Program-made: the position numbers and the translations under genes
The notes under the pieces: model-generated
The model's database searches: none
The model's input: only the letters and a program-made list of their open reading frames with translations
What the model was told of the DNA's origin: nothing
Shown here: one piece after another, positions 18,500 through 28,578 of the stretch
How the letters are laid out: the number at the start of each line of letters is the position of its first letter
Numbering within the stretch: position 1 is the stretch's first letter
Source of the DNA: Halopolyspora algeriensis
GTDB lineage: Bacteria > Actinomycetota > Actinomycetes > Mycobacteriales > Pseudonocardiaceae
Direction of reading: 5' to 3'
Length of the DNA stretch: 64,000 nt
Assembly: GCF_003337235.1 (NCBI RefSeq)
Contig: NZ_QPJC01000001.1
Coordinates: 218,919 to 282,918 of the forward strand

Positions 18500-19281
18500 C
18501 AGATCGGCAACTCGAAACCGGCGATCGGGCCACGAAGCATCGCGATCCACTCTCCCCACAATCCGGTGACCAGCATCAGACCCACGACGACGAGCAACGC
18601 CCCGCCCGCCAACTGGATGGCACGGCCGCGCCGCCGTAGCCAGCCGGCGCTGCGCACCGCCCACCGCGCTCCCAGCGCGAGCAGCACGAACGGGACTCCG
18701 AGGCCCAGGCAATAGGCGAGGACCAGGACAGCACCGCGTGCCACCATCCCACTACCCAGCTGGGTGCTGTAGGCGACCGAGATGACCCCGGTCAACGTCG
18801 GGCTCAGACACGGCGTCCATCCCAGGCCGAACACGGCACCGAGCACCGGAGCTCCCCACACTCCCGTCCTCGGGACGTGATGGATGCGAACGTCGCGTTG
18901 CAAGGCCGGAACAAGGCCCAGGAACACCAGTCCCATCGCCACCGTCACCACGCCACCGATCCTGCGCAGCAGCGGCTGATTCGCCAGCAGGGTATCCGCC
19001 AGGCCCAGTATCAACAGTGTCGCGGCGGCGAACACGACGGTGAACCCGGCGACGAACAGAGCCGCCGCGCCCGCCACCCGCCAGCGTCCCCGGCGGGCTT
19101 TTCCGGTTTCCGAGGCGCTCACCGCCGGAGTTTCGGCCCCCACGACACCGGCCAGGTAGGCCAGGTAGCCGGGAACCAGCGGGACGACACAGGGAGAAGC
19201 AAAACTGACCACACCGGCCAGCGCCGCAATGCCGACCGCGAACAGCAGCGGGCCGGATTGGGCGAGCTGGGCGGGGTCCAT
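18499..19281 (-). CDS. ccdA: Thiol-disulfide electron transporter CcdA
   Basis: A 260-residue six-helix membrane protein that passes electrons from cytoplasmic thioredoxin to extracytoplasmic thioredoxins such as the neighbouring TlpA. The two redox cysteines are visible in SFASPCVVPLVPGYLAYLAG and GWTPCLSPTLTGV. It lies 77 bases downstream of tlpA and one base into resB, in System II order. Confidence 0.93.
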   Translation of the reverse strand: MDPAQLAQSGPLLFAVGIAALAGVVSFASPCVVPLVPGYLAYLAGVVGAETPAVSASETGKARRGRWRVAGAAALFVAGFTVVFAAATLLILGLADTLLANQPLLRRIGGVVTVAMGLVFLGLVPALQRDVRIHHVPRTGVWGAPVLGAVFGLGWTPCLSPTLTGVISVAYSTQLGSGMVARGAVLVLAYCLGLGVPFVLLALGARWAVRSAGWLRRRGRAIQLAGGALLVVVGLMLVTGLWGEWIAMLRGPIAGFELPI

Positions 19282-19358
19282 GGTTCGAGGGTAGGCACAC
19301 CTCTCCGATCAGGAGGCACCACCCCGGGTGATCGGTGACACACCGTCATCAAGGCTGG

Positions 19359-19955
19359 TCATCGGCTGGGGGACTGCTCCCCGGCGACCGTACGGACCTT
19401 CGGCAACAGTCCTTCTTTGGTGATCTCCGTCAGATAGATGGCCGCCACCCGATGCTTGCGGTCCAGCACCACCGTGGCGGGCACGGTGCTGCGGGGAAAA
19501 CCGTCCAGGGCCAGCATCGAGCGCCCCGACGGATCGTAGATCGAGGGGAAGGTGATGCCGTAGTTGCGCACGAAATCCGCGGCCGAGCTGCGATCGTCCT
19601 TGACGTTGATGCCCAGCACCTGCACGCCGCGATCGCCGAGCCGGTCCTGGACGGCCTGCAGGTCGTCGGCCTCCGCGCGGCACGGGCCGCACCACGATCC
19701 CCAGACGTTGAGCACCACGACCTCGCCCCGGAAGTCCGACAGGCGGATCTGCTCACCCTTGTTCAGCAAGCTCTCGCCGTGCAGTCCCGTGACCCGGCCC
19801 CGCTCGTCCGGCGAGTAGAACAACCGGGTCTTGCCACCGGGCGAGACGAAGGTGAACTCGCCGCCCTGGGAGACCGCGTCCTCCGTGGCGCAGCCGGCGA
19901 CCAGGGTCAGCATCATCGCGGCGGAGACCGCCAGGAGTCGCATCAGCCGTGTCAT
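19359..19955 (-). CDS. TlpA/ResA-like thioredoxin lipoprotein
   Basis: A 198-residue membrane-anchored thioredoxin. The signal peptide ends in the lipobox LVAGC (Cys22) and the active site WGSWCGPC has C89 and C92. It is expected to reduce apocytochrome c cysteines before heme attachment. The ATG at 19955 overlaps the stop of the preceding mutase-like gene by 4 bases, with GGAGG nearby. Confidence 0.92.
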   Translation of the reverse strand: MTRLMRLLAVSAAMMLTLVAGCATEDAVSQGGEFTFVSPGGKTRLFYSPDERGRVTGLHGESLLNKGEQIRLSDFRGEVVVLNVWGSWCGPCRAEADDLQAVQDRLGDRGVQVLGINVKDDRSSAADFVRNYGITFPSIYDPSGRSMLALDGFPRSTVPATVVLDRKHRVAAIYLTEITKEGLLPKVRTVAGEQSPSR

Positions 19956-20587
19956 GCCCCACTCGCCTCCGGATCGCTTTCGCCCGCAGGTTCGACGTAG
20001 GCGACCCGCACGAGCTGCTCGTCGTGGAACACCAGGCTCGTCAGCGAGGCCAGTGAGCAGCGGCGCCTGCGAGGATCGTGCCACAGGGGCCTGCTCTCCA
20101 GAAACCGCCGCAGAATCCAGATCGGCAACTGGTGGGAGACGCACACCGCGTCCCGGCCCACGGCCGCGGCACGGGCCCGATGCGCCGCGCCGAGCATCCG
20201 GTGCGCGATCTCGCGGTAGGGCTCACCCCACGAGGGGCGGCACGGGTTCCACAGCTTCGGCCAGTGCCGCGGTGAGCGCAGTGCCCCGTCACCCACCGAG
20301 ACCTTGCACCCCTCGAACCGGTTGTCGGCCTCGATCAACCGCTCGTCGACGGTGACCTCCAGCCCGTGGGCCGCGGCGATCGGTGACGCCGTCTGCTGCG
20401 CTCGCTGCATCGGCGAGGCCACCACGTGCGCGAGGTCGCGATCGGCGAGGAACTCCGAGACCAGCTTGGCCTGTCGCTCCCCTTCCTCGGACAGGTGGAA
20501 GTTCGGCAGCCTGCCGTAGAGGATGCCCTCCGGGTTGTGCACCTCACCGTGGCGCAGGAAGTGCACCACGGTCCTGTTCGCGCTCAC
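19952..20587 (-). CDS. Histidine-phosphatase (phosphoglycerate mutase-like) protein
   Basis: A 211-residue branch of the histidine phosphatase superfamily: [20 protein letters not shown] (catalytic RHG) near the N terminus, [10 protein letters not shown], and a second His in [14 protein letters not shown]. It corresponds in position to Rv0525, between hemL and tlpA. The true substrate is unknown; it is not the glycolytic mutase, which is at 41.5 kb. GTG and ATG overlaps of 4 bases on both sides show tight coupling. Confidence 0.85.
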   Translation of the reverse strand: MSANRTVVHFLRHGEVHNPEGILYGRLPNFHLSEEGERQAKLVSEFLADRDLAHVVASPMQRAQQTASPIAAAHGLEVTVDERLIEADNRFEGCKVSVGDGALRSPRHWPKLWNPCRPSWGEPYREIAHRMLGAAHRARAAAVGRDAVCVSHQLPIWILRRFLESRPLWHDPRRRRCSLASLTSLVFHDEQLVRVAYVEPAGESDPEASGA

Positions 20588-21927
20588 TCGGACGCCTCCG
20601 GCGGAGTGGCTTCCGCGGCTGCCGCGGCGGCGTGCGGCAGTGCCTGCTCGATCACCTCGAACGCGGCGTCGTCCATCGCGGCGTTGACGAACCAGCACTC
20701 GAAGGCGCTCGGCGGCGGATACACGCCCCGCTGCAGCAGCGCGTGGAAGAACGGCGGGAACCGCCAGGACTGCTGTGCCTGGGCACCGGCGAAGTCGTGC
20801 ACCTCGGACTCGCTGAAGAACACGCTGACCAGGTTGCCCGCCAACGACACCCGGTGGGGCACGCCCTTCGAGGACAACGCGGAACCCAGCAGTTCGCCGA
20901 GCCGCTGGGCGTTGCGGTCGAGCGCGGCGTAGACGTCCGCGTCCGCCGCACGCAGGTTCGCCAGGCCCGCGGCGACCGCGACGGGGTTCCCGGCCAGCGT
21001 GCCCGCCTGGTACACCGGTCCGGTCGGGGCGAGCAGATCCATCACGTCGGCGCGTCCCCCGAACGCCGCTGCGGGCAGACCGCCGGACATCACCTTGCCG
21101 AAGGTGTACAGATCACCGGCGACACCGTCGAGGCCGTACCATCCGGCCGCCGACACGCGGAAGCCGGTCATCACCTCGTCCATCACCAGCAGCGCCCCTG
21201 CCGAGCGTGTGATCTCGCGCAGCGCGGCGTTGAATCCCGGCTGCGGTGGGATCGCCCCCATGTTGCCCGCGGCCGCCTCGGTGATCACGCACGCGATGTC
21301 GTCCCCGTACTCGGCGAAGGCCTGCCGCACCGCGTCGAGGTCGTTGTAGGGGAGCACGATCGTGTCCGCGGCCTGCGCCTCCGGGATCCCCGGAATGGCG
21401 GGCAGGCCCAGCGTCGCCACACCGGATCCGGCGCCGGCCAGCAGCGAGTCCACGTGGCCGTGGTAGCAACCCGAGAACTTGACCACCTTGTTGCGGCCGG
21501 TGAAGGCACGAGCCAGCCGCACCGAACTCATCGTCGCCTCGGTACCGGAGTTGACCAGCCGGACGTGCTCCACCGGCTCGACCCGGTCGATGATCTCCTG
21601 CGCGAGGTCGATCTCCCCGACGCCGGGCGTGCCGAAGGACAGGCCGTCGCTCGCCGCCTCGCGGACCGCGCGGACGACGTCCGGATGGGCATGGCCGTTG
21701 ATCATCGGCCCCCAGGAGGACACCAGATCCACATACCGGTTGCCGTCGGCGTCCCACAGGGTGGGGCCCTCGCCGCGCACCATGAATCGCGGGCTGCCTC
21801 CGACCGAGTGGAAGGCGCGGACCGGTGAGTTCACACCGCCCGGAATCACCGCCTCGGCACGGTCGAACAGCTGCCGTGACCGGGGGGCGGGGTCCGAGGT
21901 CGGATTCGCGGAAGTTTCGGCTGTCAC
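20584..21927 (-). CDS. hemL: Glutamate-1-semialdehyde 2,1-aminomutase
   Basis: Converts glutamate-1-semialdehyde to 5-aminolevulinate with PLP. The 447-residue core starts VTAETSANP (GTG 21927) and has [60 protein letters not shown] and the cofactor lysine in [17 protein letters not shown]. The same reading frame remains open upstream to 22500 with no stop, joining a two-helix membrane segment (see 21928-22500). The product may therefore be either this usual HemL or a 638-residue membrane-tethered fusion. Its stop overlaps the next gene by 4 bases. Confidence 0.94.
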   Translation of the reverse strand: MTAETSANPTSDPAPRSRQLFDRAEAVIPGGVNSPVRAFHSVGGSPRFMVRGEGPTLWDADGNRYVDLVSSWGPMINGHAHPDVVRAVREAASDGLSFGTPGVGEIDLAQEIIDRVEPVEHVRLVNSGTEATMSSVRLARAFTGRNKVVKFSGCYHGHVDSLLAGAGSGVATLGLPAIPGIPEAQAADTIVLPYNDLDAVRQAFAEYGDDIACVITEAAAGNMGAIPPQPGFNAALREITRSAGALLVMDEVMTGFRVSAAGWYGLDGVAGDLYTFGKVMSGGLPAAAFGGRADVMDLLAPTGPVYQAGTLAGNPVAVAAGLANLRAADADVYAALDRNAQRLGELLGSALSSKGVPHRVSLAGNLVSVFFSESEVHDFAGAQAQQSWRFPPFFHALLQRGVYPPPSAFECWFVNAAMDDAAFEVIEQALPHAAAAAAEATPPEASE

Positions 21928-22500
21928 GTCTCCAGTCTGACAGGCAGGAGCGCTCGCGGAAGCCGGGTGGGTGGCCACCGCCATACCGTCCGGGTGAGCG
22001 TTGCCCCGAATCGAGTCGCCCGTATCGGGTTCGGGCGCCACCTGCGCCTGTTCGGTGGCCGATCCGGCCTGCCCCCGGTCACGGCGATGGCGCCGTCGCA
22101 CCCGCGCTGCCAGGACGATCCGGCGAGCCGCGTCCAGCACCAGCAGCCCGGACACCGTCACCGCCGCGACGGACAGCGCGATCCAGTCACCCAGCAACCG
22201 AGTCACCCCACCCGGCGAGGTGGGCAACCCGGGCACGTCGATCGGAACGACGGCTCGCTGCCATGCCCACAGTGCCGCGAACGTCAGCAGGGCCGCGGCC
22301 AGTATCTCCATCGCAGCCTGCACGGCGTGCCACACCTGGGACCACCGTGTGCGGGAGCCTGTCGCGGTCCTGCCGGTTTCCGCACCGACCGCAACGGACG
22401 AACCGGTGGAAGGACCAGGGGTGTTCACGGAGAAACAGGATCTCATGGCCGGTACCACGCGCCCGACATCGGATACCGCCACGCAAGCCGGTCCGCGCAC
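21928..22500 (-). other. In-frame N-terminal membrane segment preceding hemL
   Basis: An open frame of 191 codons that continues directly into hemL. It begins with GTG at 22500, 3 bases after the DUF3093 stop. It encodes two membrane helices ([20 protein letters not shown] and [18 protein letters not shown]) and then an Arg-rich and a disordered linker. Codon use looks like real coding sequence. One base out of frame, a TGA at 21926-21924 would give the GTGA overlap that is common in this operon. A recent frameshift or sequencing error is therefore a real alternative to a genuine fusion. Confidence 0.6.
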
Positions 22501-22503
22501 CCA

Positions 22504-22980
22504 CTACGGAACCAGGCGGTGCAGGGCACGCGTCAGTTGCTCCGGGTGTCGAGCCCATGCCAGCACCGCGCTCCCGCCGTCCTGGTGATCACCGTGCAAC
22601 CGCAGCGGCACCGCGGTGGTGCCCTTCGGGGTCGTCCAACCGCCACCGAGCACTCTCGTACCCACCGGTACTTCCTCCTCGAGCACGGCGGCGATCCGCG
22701 CAATCGGCACGGACTCGCCTCCCACGGTCAGCGAGGCCGGAGTCAACCGCACCGAGTACCAGCGGCGGCGGCCGTACACCCACGCCGCTGCGGTCACCGC
22801 GAGCGCACCCGCCAGCAGAAGCCACTGGATCCCGTGTACCGGCCCGCGGGTGACCATCTCCACGGCGAAGCCGAGCACGGCGAAGCCGGGTCCCCACAAC
22901 ACCGGCCACCAGCTCGCCCCGGGCTCGACGTGGAGCACGGATCCGGTTTGCTCGCTGTCGATTTCCTCGCTGCCCGTCAT
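22504..22980 (-). CDS. DUF3093 membrane protein
   Basis: A 158-residue protein with two N-terminal helices (WWPVLWGPGFAVLGFAVEMV and WLLLAGALAVTAAAWVYG) and a C-terminal soluble domain (YSVRLTPASLTVGGESVPIARIAAV, then TPKGTTAVPLRL), matching DUF3093. Function unknown. The ATG at 22980 overlaps the upstream stop by 4 bases. It sits in the heme operon between small membrane proteins and hemL. Confidence 0.75.
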   Translation of the reverse strand: MTGSEEIDSEQTGSVLHVEPGASWWPVLWGPGFAVLGFAVEMVTRGPVHGIQWLLLAGALAVTAAAWVYGRRRWYSVRLTPASLTVGGESVPIARIAAVLEEEVPVGTRVLGGGWTTPKGTTAVPLRLHGDHQDGGSAVLAWARHPEQLTRALHRLVP

Positions 22981-23432
22981 CGATCGCCGTTCAACCATTC
23001 CGTACTCTCCGCACGCCAGGAGCACGCCCATGCTCCCAGGGCCAGAACCGACACGACCAGATTCGACGCGGACATCGACATCGTGCCCAGGATCATCACC
23101 AGGTGCAGCACGGTGAGCACGGTCACGGCGATCCGCGCCCACCACTGCCGCTTGCGAACCAGCCAGGCCAGACCCGCGTAGCCGGCGGCCAGCGCCACGG
23201 CGATCGCCAGGTTCACCAGCAACAGCGTCTGCGCCGCCGAACCCGCCTCCGCCGGTGTCATCCCCTGCTGCCCGAGCAGCCGCCGACGCAGCCGGTCGAA
23301 GTCGGACCAGCTCACCGCGGCGCGAACAATCAGGAGGACGGCCAGCGCCCCCCACAGTGCGAGCGCGACACGCAGGATCGTCGGCGGGGGAGTGCCGCCG
23401 GTGTCGCCCCGGCCGGAAAAGAGGGCAGCCAT
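22977..23432 (-). CDS. Small membrane protein, paralogue 3
   Basis: A 151-residue protein with about four membrane helices. It contains RKRQWWARIAVTVLTVLHLVMI, related to the GRNWARI helix in the two genes just upstream, so the three look like tandem paralogues. Function unknown. An alternative GTG lies 6 bases earlier. It overlaps DUF3093 by 4 bases. Confidence 0.65.
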   Translation of the reverse strand: MAALFSGRGDTGGTPPPTILRVALALWGALAVLLIVRAAVSWSDFDRLRRRLLGQQGMTPAEAGSAAQTLLLVNLAIAVALAAGYAGLAWLVRKRQWWARIAVTVLTVLHLVMILGTMSMSASNLVVSVLALGAWACSWRAESTEWLNGDR

Positions 23433-23461
23433 GCTCACATGCTCACTGTCCCGCGCTGCCC

Positions 23462-24160
23462 TTACCGGTACCGGGCAGCCTGGAAGAACCGGTTGGACGG
23501 CCGGAGGTACACCAGTACCAGGAACGCCACCATCGAGACCAGGCCCAGCGCACTCTGCGTGTATCCCAGCGCGACCATCGCAGCCGGTATCTCGACCGTG
23601 GCAGCGGGCATGCCCGCCATGCTGAAACTCGAACCGCTCGGGCTGGTCAGCAGGCCGGAAAGGGCATTCATCACCCACAACCCGGCGAACACGGTCAGGG
23701 TGATCCGCGCCCAGTTCCTGCCCGCGCGCATCTTGAACGCGAACAGGATCCACAGTGCGGTCAGCACCGCGAAAACGAATATGACGACCCCGACCCCGAC
23801 CAGTGCGGCCGCATTCGCGAGCTGCTGAGCCTCGGGGCCCTCGGCCTCGATCACCTGCTGCATCACGCCCTGGGCGAACCACGCGCTGATCGCGATCAAC
23901 ACCGTCGCCACGAGCGGCACGACGACGGCGATCCAGAACGCGACCTCGATCGTTCTCGGCCGCGGCACACCGCCCGCTTCGTGCGGCGGCACCGGCGGTG
24001 CCGCGTACGGGTTGACCGGTGAGTACCCGCCCTGCGGGGGTTGGCCGGGATACTGGGGGTACTGCCCGGGCGGCTGTTGTCCGGGAGGGTACTGCCCGGG
24101 AGGTTGCTGCCCGCCGGGCGAGCGGGGGTCTTGCTGCCAAGGATCCTGTGGCGACGTCAC
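23462..24160 (-). CDS. Small membrane protein with PQ-rich tail, paralogue 2
   Basis: A 232-residue protein. The first 65 residues are a Pro/Gln/Gly/Tyr-rich cytoplasmic tail with repeated PGQYP units. Four membrane helices follow, the third containing RAGRNWARITLTVFAGLWVMN. This helix is shared with the neighbours at 24255-24842 and 22977-23432. The start is a GTG at 24160. Function unknown. Confidence 0.7.
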   Translation of the reverse strand: MTSPQDPWQQDPRSPGGQQPPGQYPPGQQPPGQYPQYPGQPPQGGYSPVNPYAAPPVPPHEAGGVPRPRTIEVAFWIAVVVPLVATVLIAISAWFAQGVMQQVIEAEGPEAQQLANAAALVGVGVVIFVFAVLTALWILFAFKMRAGRNWARITLTVFAGLWVMNALSGLLTSPSGSSFSMAGMPAATVEIPAAMVALGYTQSALGLVSMVAFLVLVYLRPSNRFFQAARYR

Positions 24161-24254
24161 GCGCAAACCGTAGAAACCACCCCACCGGATGTCCACTCGA
24201 CGGCAGCAATCGTGATCTTCCGGACACCGCGCCGCAGCGGGCACCGGCTGCGGC

Positions 24255-24842
24255 TCAGCCGTGCCCGCCGGTACGACCTGCCTTCTGCTCGTGGAACCGC
24301 CGCCTCGCCTCCCGGAAGAACGTGTTCACGTCCGGACGCAGCAACAGCACCAGCACGGCCGCGTCGAGCGCACCGATGACCAGGCTGAACACGATATTCC
24401 AGGCATCGACCTGCACAGTCGTGTCCTGCACGGTCACCGTCGAGCCCAGCACGGCCAGCCCGAACAGCGTGAACACCGTGCTGACCACATTGAACGCCGC
24501 GAAGACGAGGATCACGATCCGCGCCCAGTTGCGCCCCTGCGCCATCCGGTTCGCCAGCAGCACGAACGCGCCGGCGATCAGCAGCCCCAACAGCAGGGCG
24601 AACATGATGCCGGTGTTCGCGGCGGCGTCCACCTCGCTCTGCGACAGCTCCGGCTGTACCTGCCGTAGCCGGTCGATCAGCATTCTGCGATCGCTGAGCT
24701 GCACCACGGTGCGCACGAGCCCCACCACGACGCTCGCGAGCCAGAGCCACCATGCGAGCTGCACCCACTGCGGCGGTGTCGGCATTCCGCCCCGGCCGGT
24801 CATCTCTCCGGTCCGGGGCCGCTCCCGATTCGGTTCGGTCAC
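24255..24842 (-). CDS. Small membrane protein, paralogue 1
   Basis: A 195-residue protein with four membrane helices and the shared motif AQGRNWARIVILVFAAFNVVS. The GTG start lies 1 base after the hemB stop codon, so translation is coupled to hemB. It occupies the position of Rv0513 after hemB. No catalytic motif is visible and the function is unknown. Confidence 0.75.
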   Translation of the reverse strand: MTEPNRERPRTGEMTGRGGMPTPPQWVQLAWWLWLASVVVGLVRTVVQLSDRRMLIDRLRQVQPELSQSEVDAAANTGIMFALLLGLLIAGAFVLLANRMAQGRNWARIVILVFAAFNVVSTVFTLFGLAVLGSTVTVQDTTVQVDAWNIVFSLVIGALDAAVLVLLLRPDVNTFFREARRRFHEQKAGRTGGHG

Positions 24843-24843
24843 C

Positions 24844-25845
24844 TCAGGCCCCGCGTTCCGTCCCGCCCTGCTCCTGCCGGAGCCACCGCGCGGCCTCCGC
24901 GGCCCAGTACGTCAGGACGACATCCGCACCCGCACGGCGGATCGTGGTCAACGATTCCAGCACGGTGCTCCGGCGATCCAGCCAACCGTTGCCCACGGCC
25001 GCCTCGATCATCGAGTACTCCCCGGAGACCTGGTAGGCGGCAACGGGAACATCGGCGATCCCGGACACCTCCCGAAGCACATCCAGGTAGGACAGCGCCG
25101 GTTTGACCATCACCATGTCCGCGCCCTCGGCGAGATCCAGCTCGGTCTCCCGCAGCGCTTCCCTGCCGTTGGACGGGTCCTGCTGGTAGGTCCGCCGGTC
25201 ACCGGTGAGCTGGGAGTCCACCGCATCACGGAACGGGCCGTAGAAGGCCGACGCGTACTTGGCGGAATAGGCCAGGATGGAGGTGTCGGTGAAGCCGGCG
25301 GCGTCCAACGATTCCCGGATCACCCCCACCTGCCCGTCCATCATGCCACTGGGTGCCACCGTGTGGGCTCCCGAAGAAGCCTGCGCCAGCGCCATCTGCC
25401 CGTACAGCCGCAGTGTGCGGTCGTTGTCGACATTGCCGCGGTCGTCGAGCACACCACAGTGACCGTGGTCGGTGAACTCGTCCAGGCACGTGTCGGCCAT
25501 CAGCACCGCGTCGTCCCCGACTTCGGCGGCGACATCCCGCAGCGCGACGTTGAGGATCCCGTCGGTGTCGGTGGCACCGGAACCGGTGGAGTCCCTGCGT
25601 TCGGGAACACCGAACAGCATCAGGCCGCCGACCCCGGCGGCGACGGCCTCGGCCGCAGCCTTGCGCAGGGACTCCCTGCTGTGCTGGACCACTCCAGGCA
25701 TCGACGGGATCGCTCTCGGCTCGGCAGCACCTTCCCGGACGAACATCGGCAGCACCAGGTGCCGGGGTTCGACGCTCGTCTCCCCGACCATCCTGCGCAC
25801 GGCGGCGTTGCGGCGCAGCCGCCGCGGACGATGGGACGGATACAT
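24844..25845 (-). CDS. hemB: Delta-aminolevulinic acid dehydratase (porphobilinogen synthase)
   Basis: Condenses two 5-aminolevulinate molecules to porphobilinogen. The 333-residue product has the metal-binding Cys/His motif [16 protein letters not shown] and two active-site lysines, in [17 protein letters not shown] and [12 protein letters not shown], plus SPSN-type DPSNGREAL. The ATG at 25845 has GAGGAG 9 bases upstream. About 245 bases separate it from hemD, so it may also have its own promoter. Confidence 0.95.
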   Translation of the reverse strand: MYPSHRPRRLRRNAAVRRMVGETSVEPRHLVLPMFVREGAAEPRAIPSMPGVVQHSRESLRKAAAEAVAAGVGGLMLFGVPERRDSTGSGATDTDGILNVALRDVAAEVGDDAVLMADTCLDEFTDHGHCGVLDDRGNVDNDRTLRLYGQMALAQASSGAHTVAPSGMMDGQVGVIRESLDAAGFTDTSILAYSAKYASAFYGPFRDAVDSQLTGDRRTYQQDPSNGREALRETELDLAEGADMVMVKPALSYLDVLREVSGIADVPVAAYQVSGEYSMIEAAVGNGWLDRRSTVLESLTTIRRAGADVVLTYWAAEAARWLRQEQGGTERGA

Positions 25846-26091
25846 GGGCAAAAACTCCTCAATACCGGGCGGATTGGGAAACCGACTGTTTCGGCCATAT
25901 CGGCCGTCGGGTAAACGGCGTCACCGCTTTTACCGCGTAAGCAATCGGCACCGCCGCGGGTTCTCCGGCACAGCCTCGCGAAGGCAGCCGGAACGTGGCG
26001 TAGTGACTACTCGATGTTCCGGATCCCGCAGCGTGGCGACGCCGGAGGTCCCGCCACCGGCACCGTCACGCAAACCAATCCGAGCATTCCC

Positions 26092-27624
26092 TCAAGAGCG
26101 GCGGGCGCGCTTGGCCTTCTTCGGCGGCGGCAGGGCACCTTCGGCACGCAGCCGGGCGGTGTGCTCGGCCAGTGCGTCCACCAGTGCCGGAACCTGGGCC
26201 ACCTCCGGCCGGACATCGACCCGCAGGCCGAACTCCTTGGCCGTCTCCGCCGTCTTCGGTCCGATACAGGCCACCAGAGTGCGGGCGTGCGGCTTACCGG
26301 CGATACCGACCAGGTTGCGCACCGTCGACGAGGAGGTGAAGCACACCGCGTCGAACCCGCCACTCTTGATCATCTCGCGGGTCTCGGCGGGCGGCGGCGC
26401 AGCGCGCACCGTCCGGTACGCGGTCACGTCGTCGACCTCCCAGCCACGCTCGGACAGACCGGCCGACAGCGTCTCGGTGGCGATGTCGGCGCGCGGCAGC
26501 AGCACACGGGCCACGGGGTCCAGAACGTCGTCGTGCGGCGGGAAGTCCTGCAGCAATCCCTCGCTCGTCTGATCACCGGAGGGCAGCAGCTCCGGCATGA
26601 TGCCGAAGGAGCGCACCTTGTCGGCCGTCGCCTCTCCCACGCACGCGATCTTGACGCCGGAGAAGGCCCGCGCGTCCAGACCGAACTCGTGGAACTTCTC
26701 CCACACCGCACGCACGGCGTTGGTCGAGGTGAACACGATCCACTGGTAGCGACCGTCGACCAGTCCCTTGACCGCTCGCTCCATCTGTGCCGGACTGCGC
26801 GGCGGCTCCACCGAGATCGTCGGCACCTCGTGCGAGACGGCACCGTGCGACCACAGCCGCTCGCTCATCGCCCCGGCCTGCTCCTTGGTGCGCGGCACCA
26901 GGACCTTCCAGCCGTACAGGGCGCGGGACTCCCACCAGGACAGCCCGCTCCGATTCCCCGCGGCGGCACCGATCGTGACCACCAGGGGTCCCTGCAACTC
27001 CCCGGCATCGGCAGGCAGCGAAGCCAGGGTGGTGTCGATCGTGCGCTGGGACACCGTCGTGCCCGAAGCGGTCACCGCAACCGGTGTCTGCGGAGCCACA
27101 CCATGCTCCACCAGCGCCGAGGACGCTTCCGCCAGGTGACTTCCCGTCGCGTGCAGCACCACCGTGCCCGGCACGGCGGCCACCGCGGCCCAGTCCACCT
27201 CGCCACGCACGTCGATCTCGGCGTGTACCGCACCGAGCGCCACACCGGCATACGCCGGTACCGCGGTACCGGCCGCGACGCCGGGAACCACATCGAACGC
27301 CACATCCGTCTCGGAAACCGAACGGACCTCGCGAACCACCGCGTCGGAGCTCAGCGGGTCGCCCGCCACGAGACGCACCACAGGGCGTCCGGTCTTCGCC
27401 TCGGTGGCCAGGTTGGCGGCCACATCCGACGGGTCGCCCACGGCAGGGCGCACCTCGGCGCCCTCGTCGGCCAGGCCGACCACGTCGGCGGGAACATCCG
27501 GATCGGTCACCACGAGCGAAGCGTGCGTGAGCAGATGCCGGGCCCGGACGGTGAGCAGTCCCGCATCACCGGGACCGGAGCCCACGAAAGCAACTCGTCC
27601 GGGGGTCTTCTGTGCTCGGGTCAT
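26092..27624 (-). CDS. hemD: Uroporphyrinogen-III methyltransferase/synthase fusion
   Basis: A 510-residue two-domain protein. Residues 1-245 resemble the CobA/SUMT methyltransferase (VGSGPGDAGLLTVRARHLL, VVPGVAAGTAVPAYAGV). Here the SAM loop reads RLVAGDPLSSD rather than the usual GGDPFVFGR, so activity is uncertain. Residues 250-480 are uroporphyrinogen-III synthase (WKVLVPRTKEQAG, IVFTSTNAVRAVW, CVGEATADKVR, VCFTSSSTVRNL). The same fused layout occurs in Rv0511. A C-terminal basic tail follows. The ATG at 27624 was preferred over a TTG 18 bases earlier. Confidence 0.92.
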   Translation of the reverse strand: MTRAQKTPGRVAFVGSGPGDAGLLTVRARHLLTHASLVVTDPDVPADVVGLADEGAEVRPAVGDPSDVAANLATEAKTGRPVVRLVAGDPLSSDAVVREVRSVSETDVAFDVVPGVAAGTAVPAYAGVALGAVHAEIDVRGEVDWAAVAAVPGTVVLHATGSHLAEASSALVEHGVAPQTPVAVTASGTTVSQRTIDTTLASLPADAGELQGPLVVTIGAAAGNRSGLSWWESRALYGWKVLVPRTKEQAGAMSERLWSHGAVSHEVPTISVEPPRSPAQMERAVKGLVDGRYQWIVFTSTNAVRAVWEKFHEFGLDARAFSGVKIACVGEATADKVRSFGIMPELLPSGDQTSEGLLQDFPPHDDVLDPVARVLLPRADIATETLSAGLSERGWEVDDVTAYRTVRAAPPPAETREMIKSGGFDAVCFTSSSTVRNLVGIAGKPHARTLVACIGPKTAETAKEFGLRVDVRPEVAQVPALVDALAEHTARLRAEGALPPPKKAKRARRS

Positions 27625-27642
27625 CAGGGCACTCCCCATCAA

Positions 27643-28578
27643 CTACGTGCCGGGGCCGTCGAGCAGGGCGGCCCGGGCATCGAGCAACTGGTCGGCCATA
27701 TCCCGACCCAGCTGCTCGGCGGCGGTCGTCTCACCAGTGGCGGAGGCACGCAACAATTCGTTGTCGTCGGTTGCCACCACTCCACGCATGGACAGTCGCT
27801 GCACGGAGCGTCCGTCCTCGTCGAGGTCCTCCACCACTCCGGCCAGCGCACCGACAGGTGCACTACAGCCGGCCTCGAGCGCGGCCAACATGGCGCGCTC
27901 GGCGGCCACCGCGGTGCGGCTGGCCGAATCGTCCATGACGGACTGCAGCAGGTGCTCGGTATCCACGTCCTCGACGCGGCATTCCACCGCCAGCGCTCCT
28001 TGGGCGGGGGCGGGCAGCATCTGCAACGGATCGAGCGATTCGGTGATCATCTCGAGGCGGCCCACGCGGGCCAGCCCGGCGCGGGCGAGCACGATGGCAT
28101 CCAACTCGCCGTCCGTCACCTTGCGCATCCGGGTGTCCACGTTGCCGCGGATACCGCGCACTTCCAGCCCCAAGCCCAGGGCTTCGAGCTGGCTGACACG
28201 ACGCGGCGAGCCGGTGCCCACAGCGGAGCCCGGGGGCAGCTCGCCGAGCGTCAGGCCGTCCCGGGCCACCAGTGCGTCCCTCGGGTCCTCCCGAACGGGG
28301 ACGGCGGCCAGGGACAGCCGGGGATCCGGTGTGGTCGGCAGGTCCTTGAAGGAGTGCACCGCGACATCGACCTCGCCGTGCGCGAGGGATTCCCGCAGGG
28401 CGGAGGTGAACACGCCGACGCCGATCTCGGTGATCGGTGCGCGAGAGCGGTCACCGGGTGTGGAGACCCGGACCAGCTCGGTGGCATACCCGGCGCGTTC
28501 CAACTCCTCGGCCACCGTGGAACTCTGCGACATCGCCAGGGCGCTTCCCCTGGTGCCGATGCGGAGGGTCTTGTTCAA
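27643..28578 (-). CDS. hemC: Porphobilinogen deaminase (hydroxymethylbilane synthase)
   Basis: Polymerises four porphobilinogens into hydroxymethylbilane. The 311-residue product has [46 protein letters not shown], and the dipyrromethane-binding cysteine in [11 protein letters not shown]. The TTG start overlaps the hemA stop by 4 bases, indicating translational coupling. Confidence 0.95.
   Translation of the reverse strand: MNKTLRIGTRGSALAMSQSSTVAEELERAGYATELVRVSTPGDRSRAPITEIGVGVFTSALRESLAHGEVDVAVHSFKDLPTTPDPRLSLAAVPVREDPRDALVARDGLTLGELPPGSAVGTGSPRRVSQLEALGLGLEVRGIRGNVDTRMRKVTDGELDAIVLARAGLARVGRLEMITESLDPLQMLPAPAQGALAVECRVEDVDTEHLLQSVMDDSASRTAVAAERAMLAALEAGCSAPVGALAGVVEDLDEDGRSVQRLSMRGVVATDDNELLRASATGETTAAEQLGRDMADQLLDARAALLDGPGT

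Noticed and set aside
24000-24130. Short repeats suggestive of a repeat array
   Set aside because: They encode the PGQYP-type repeats of a membrane-protein tail; this is coding repetition, not CRISPR.
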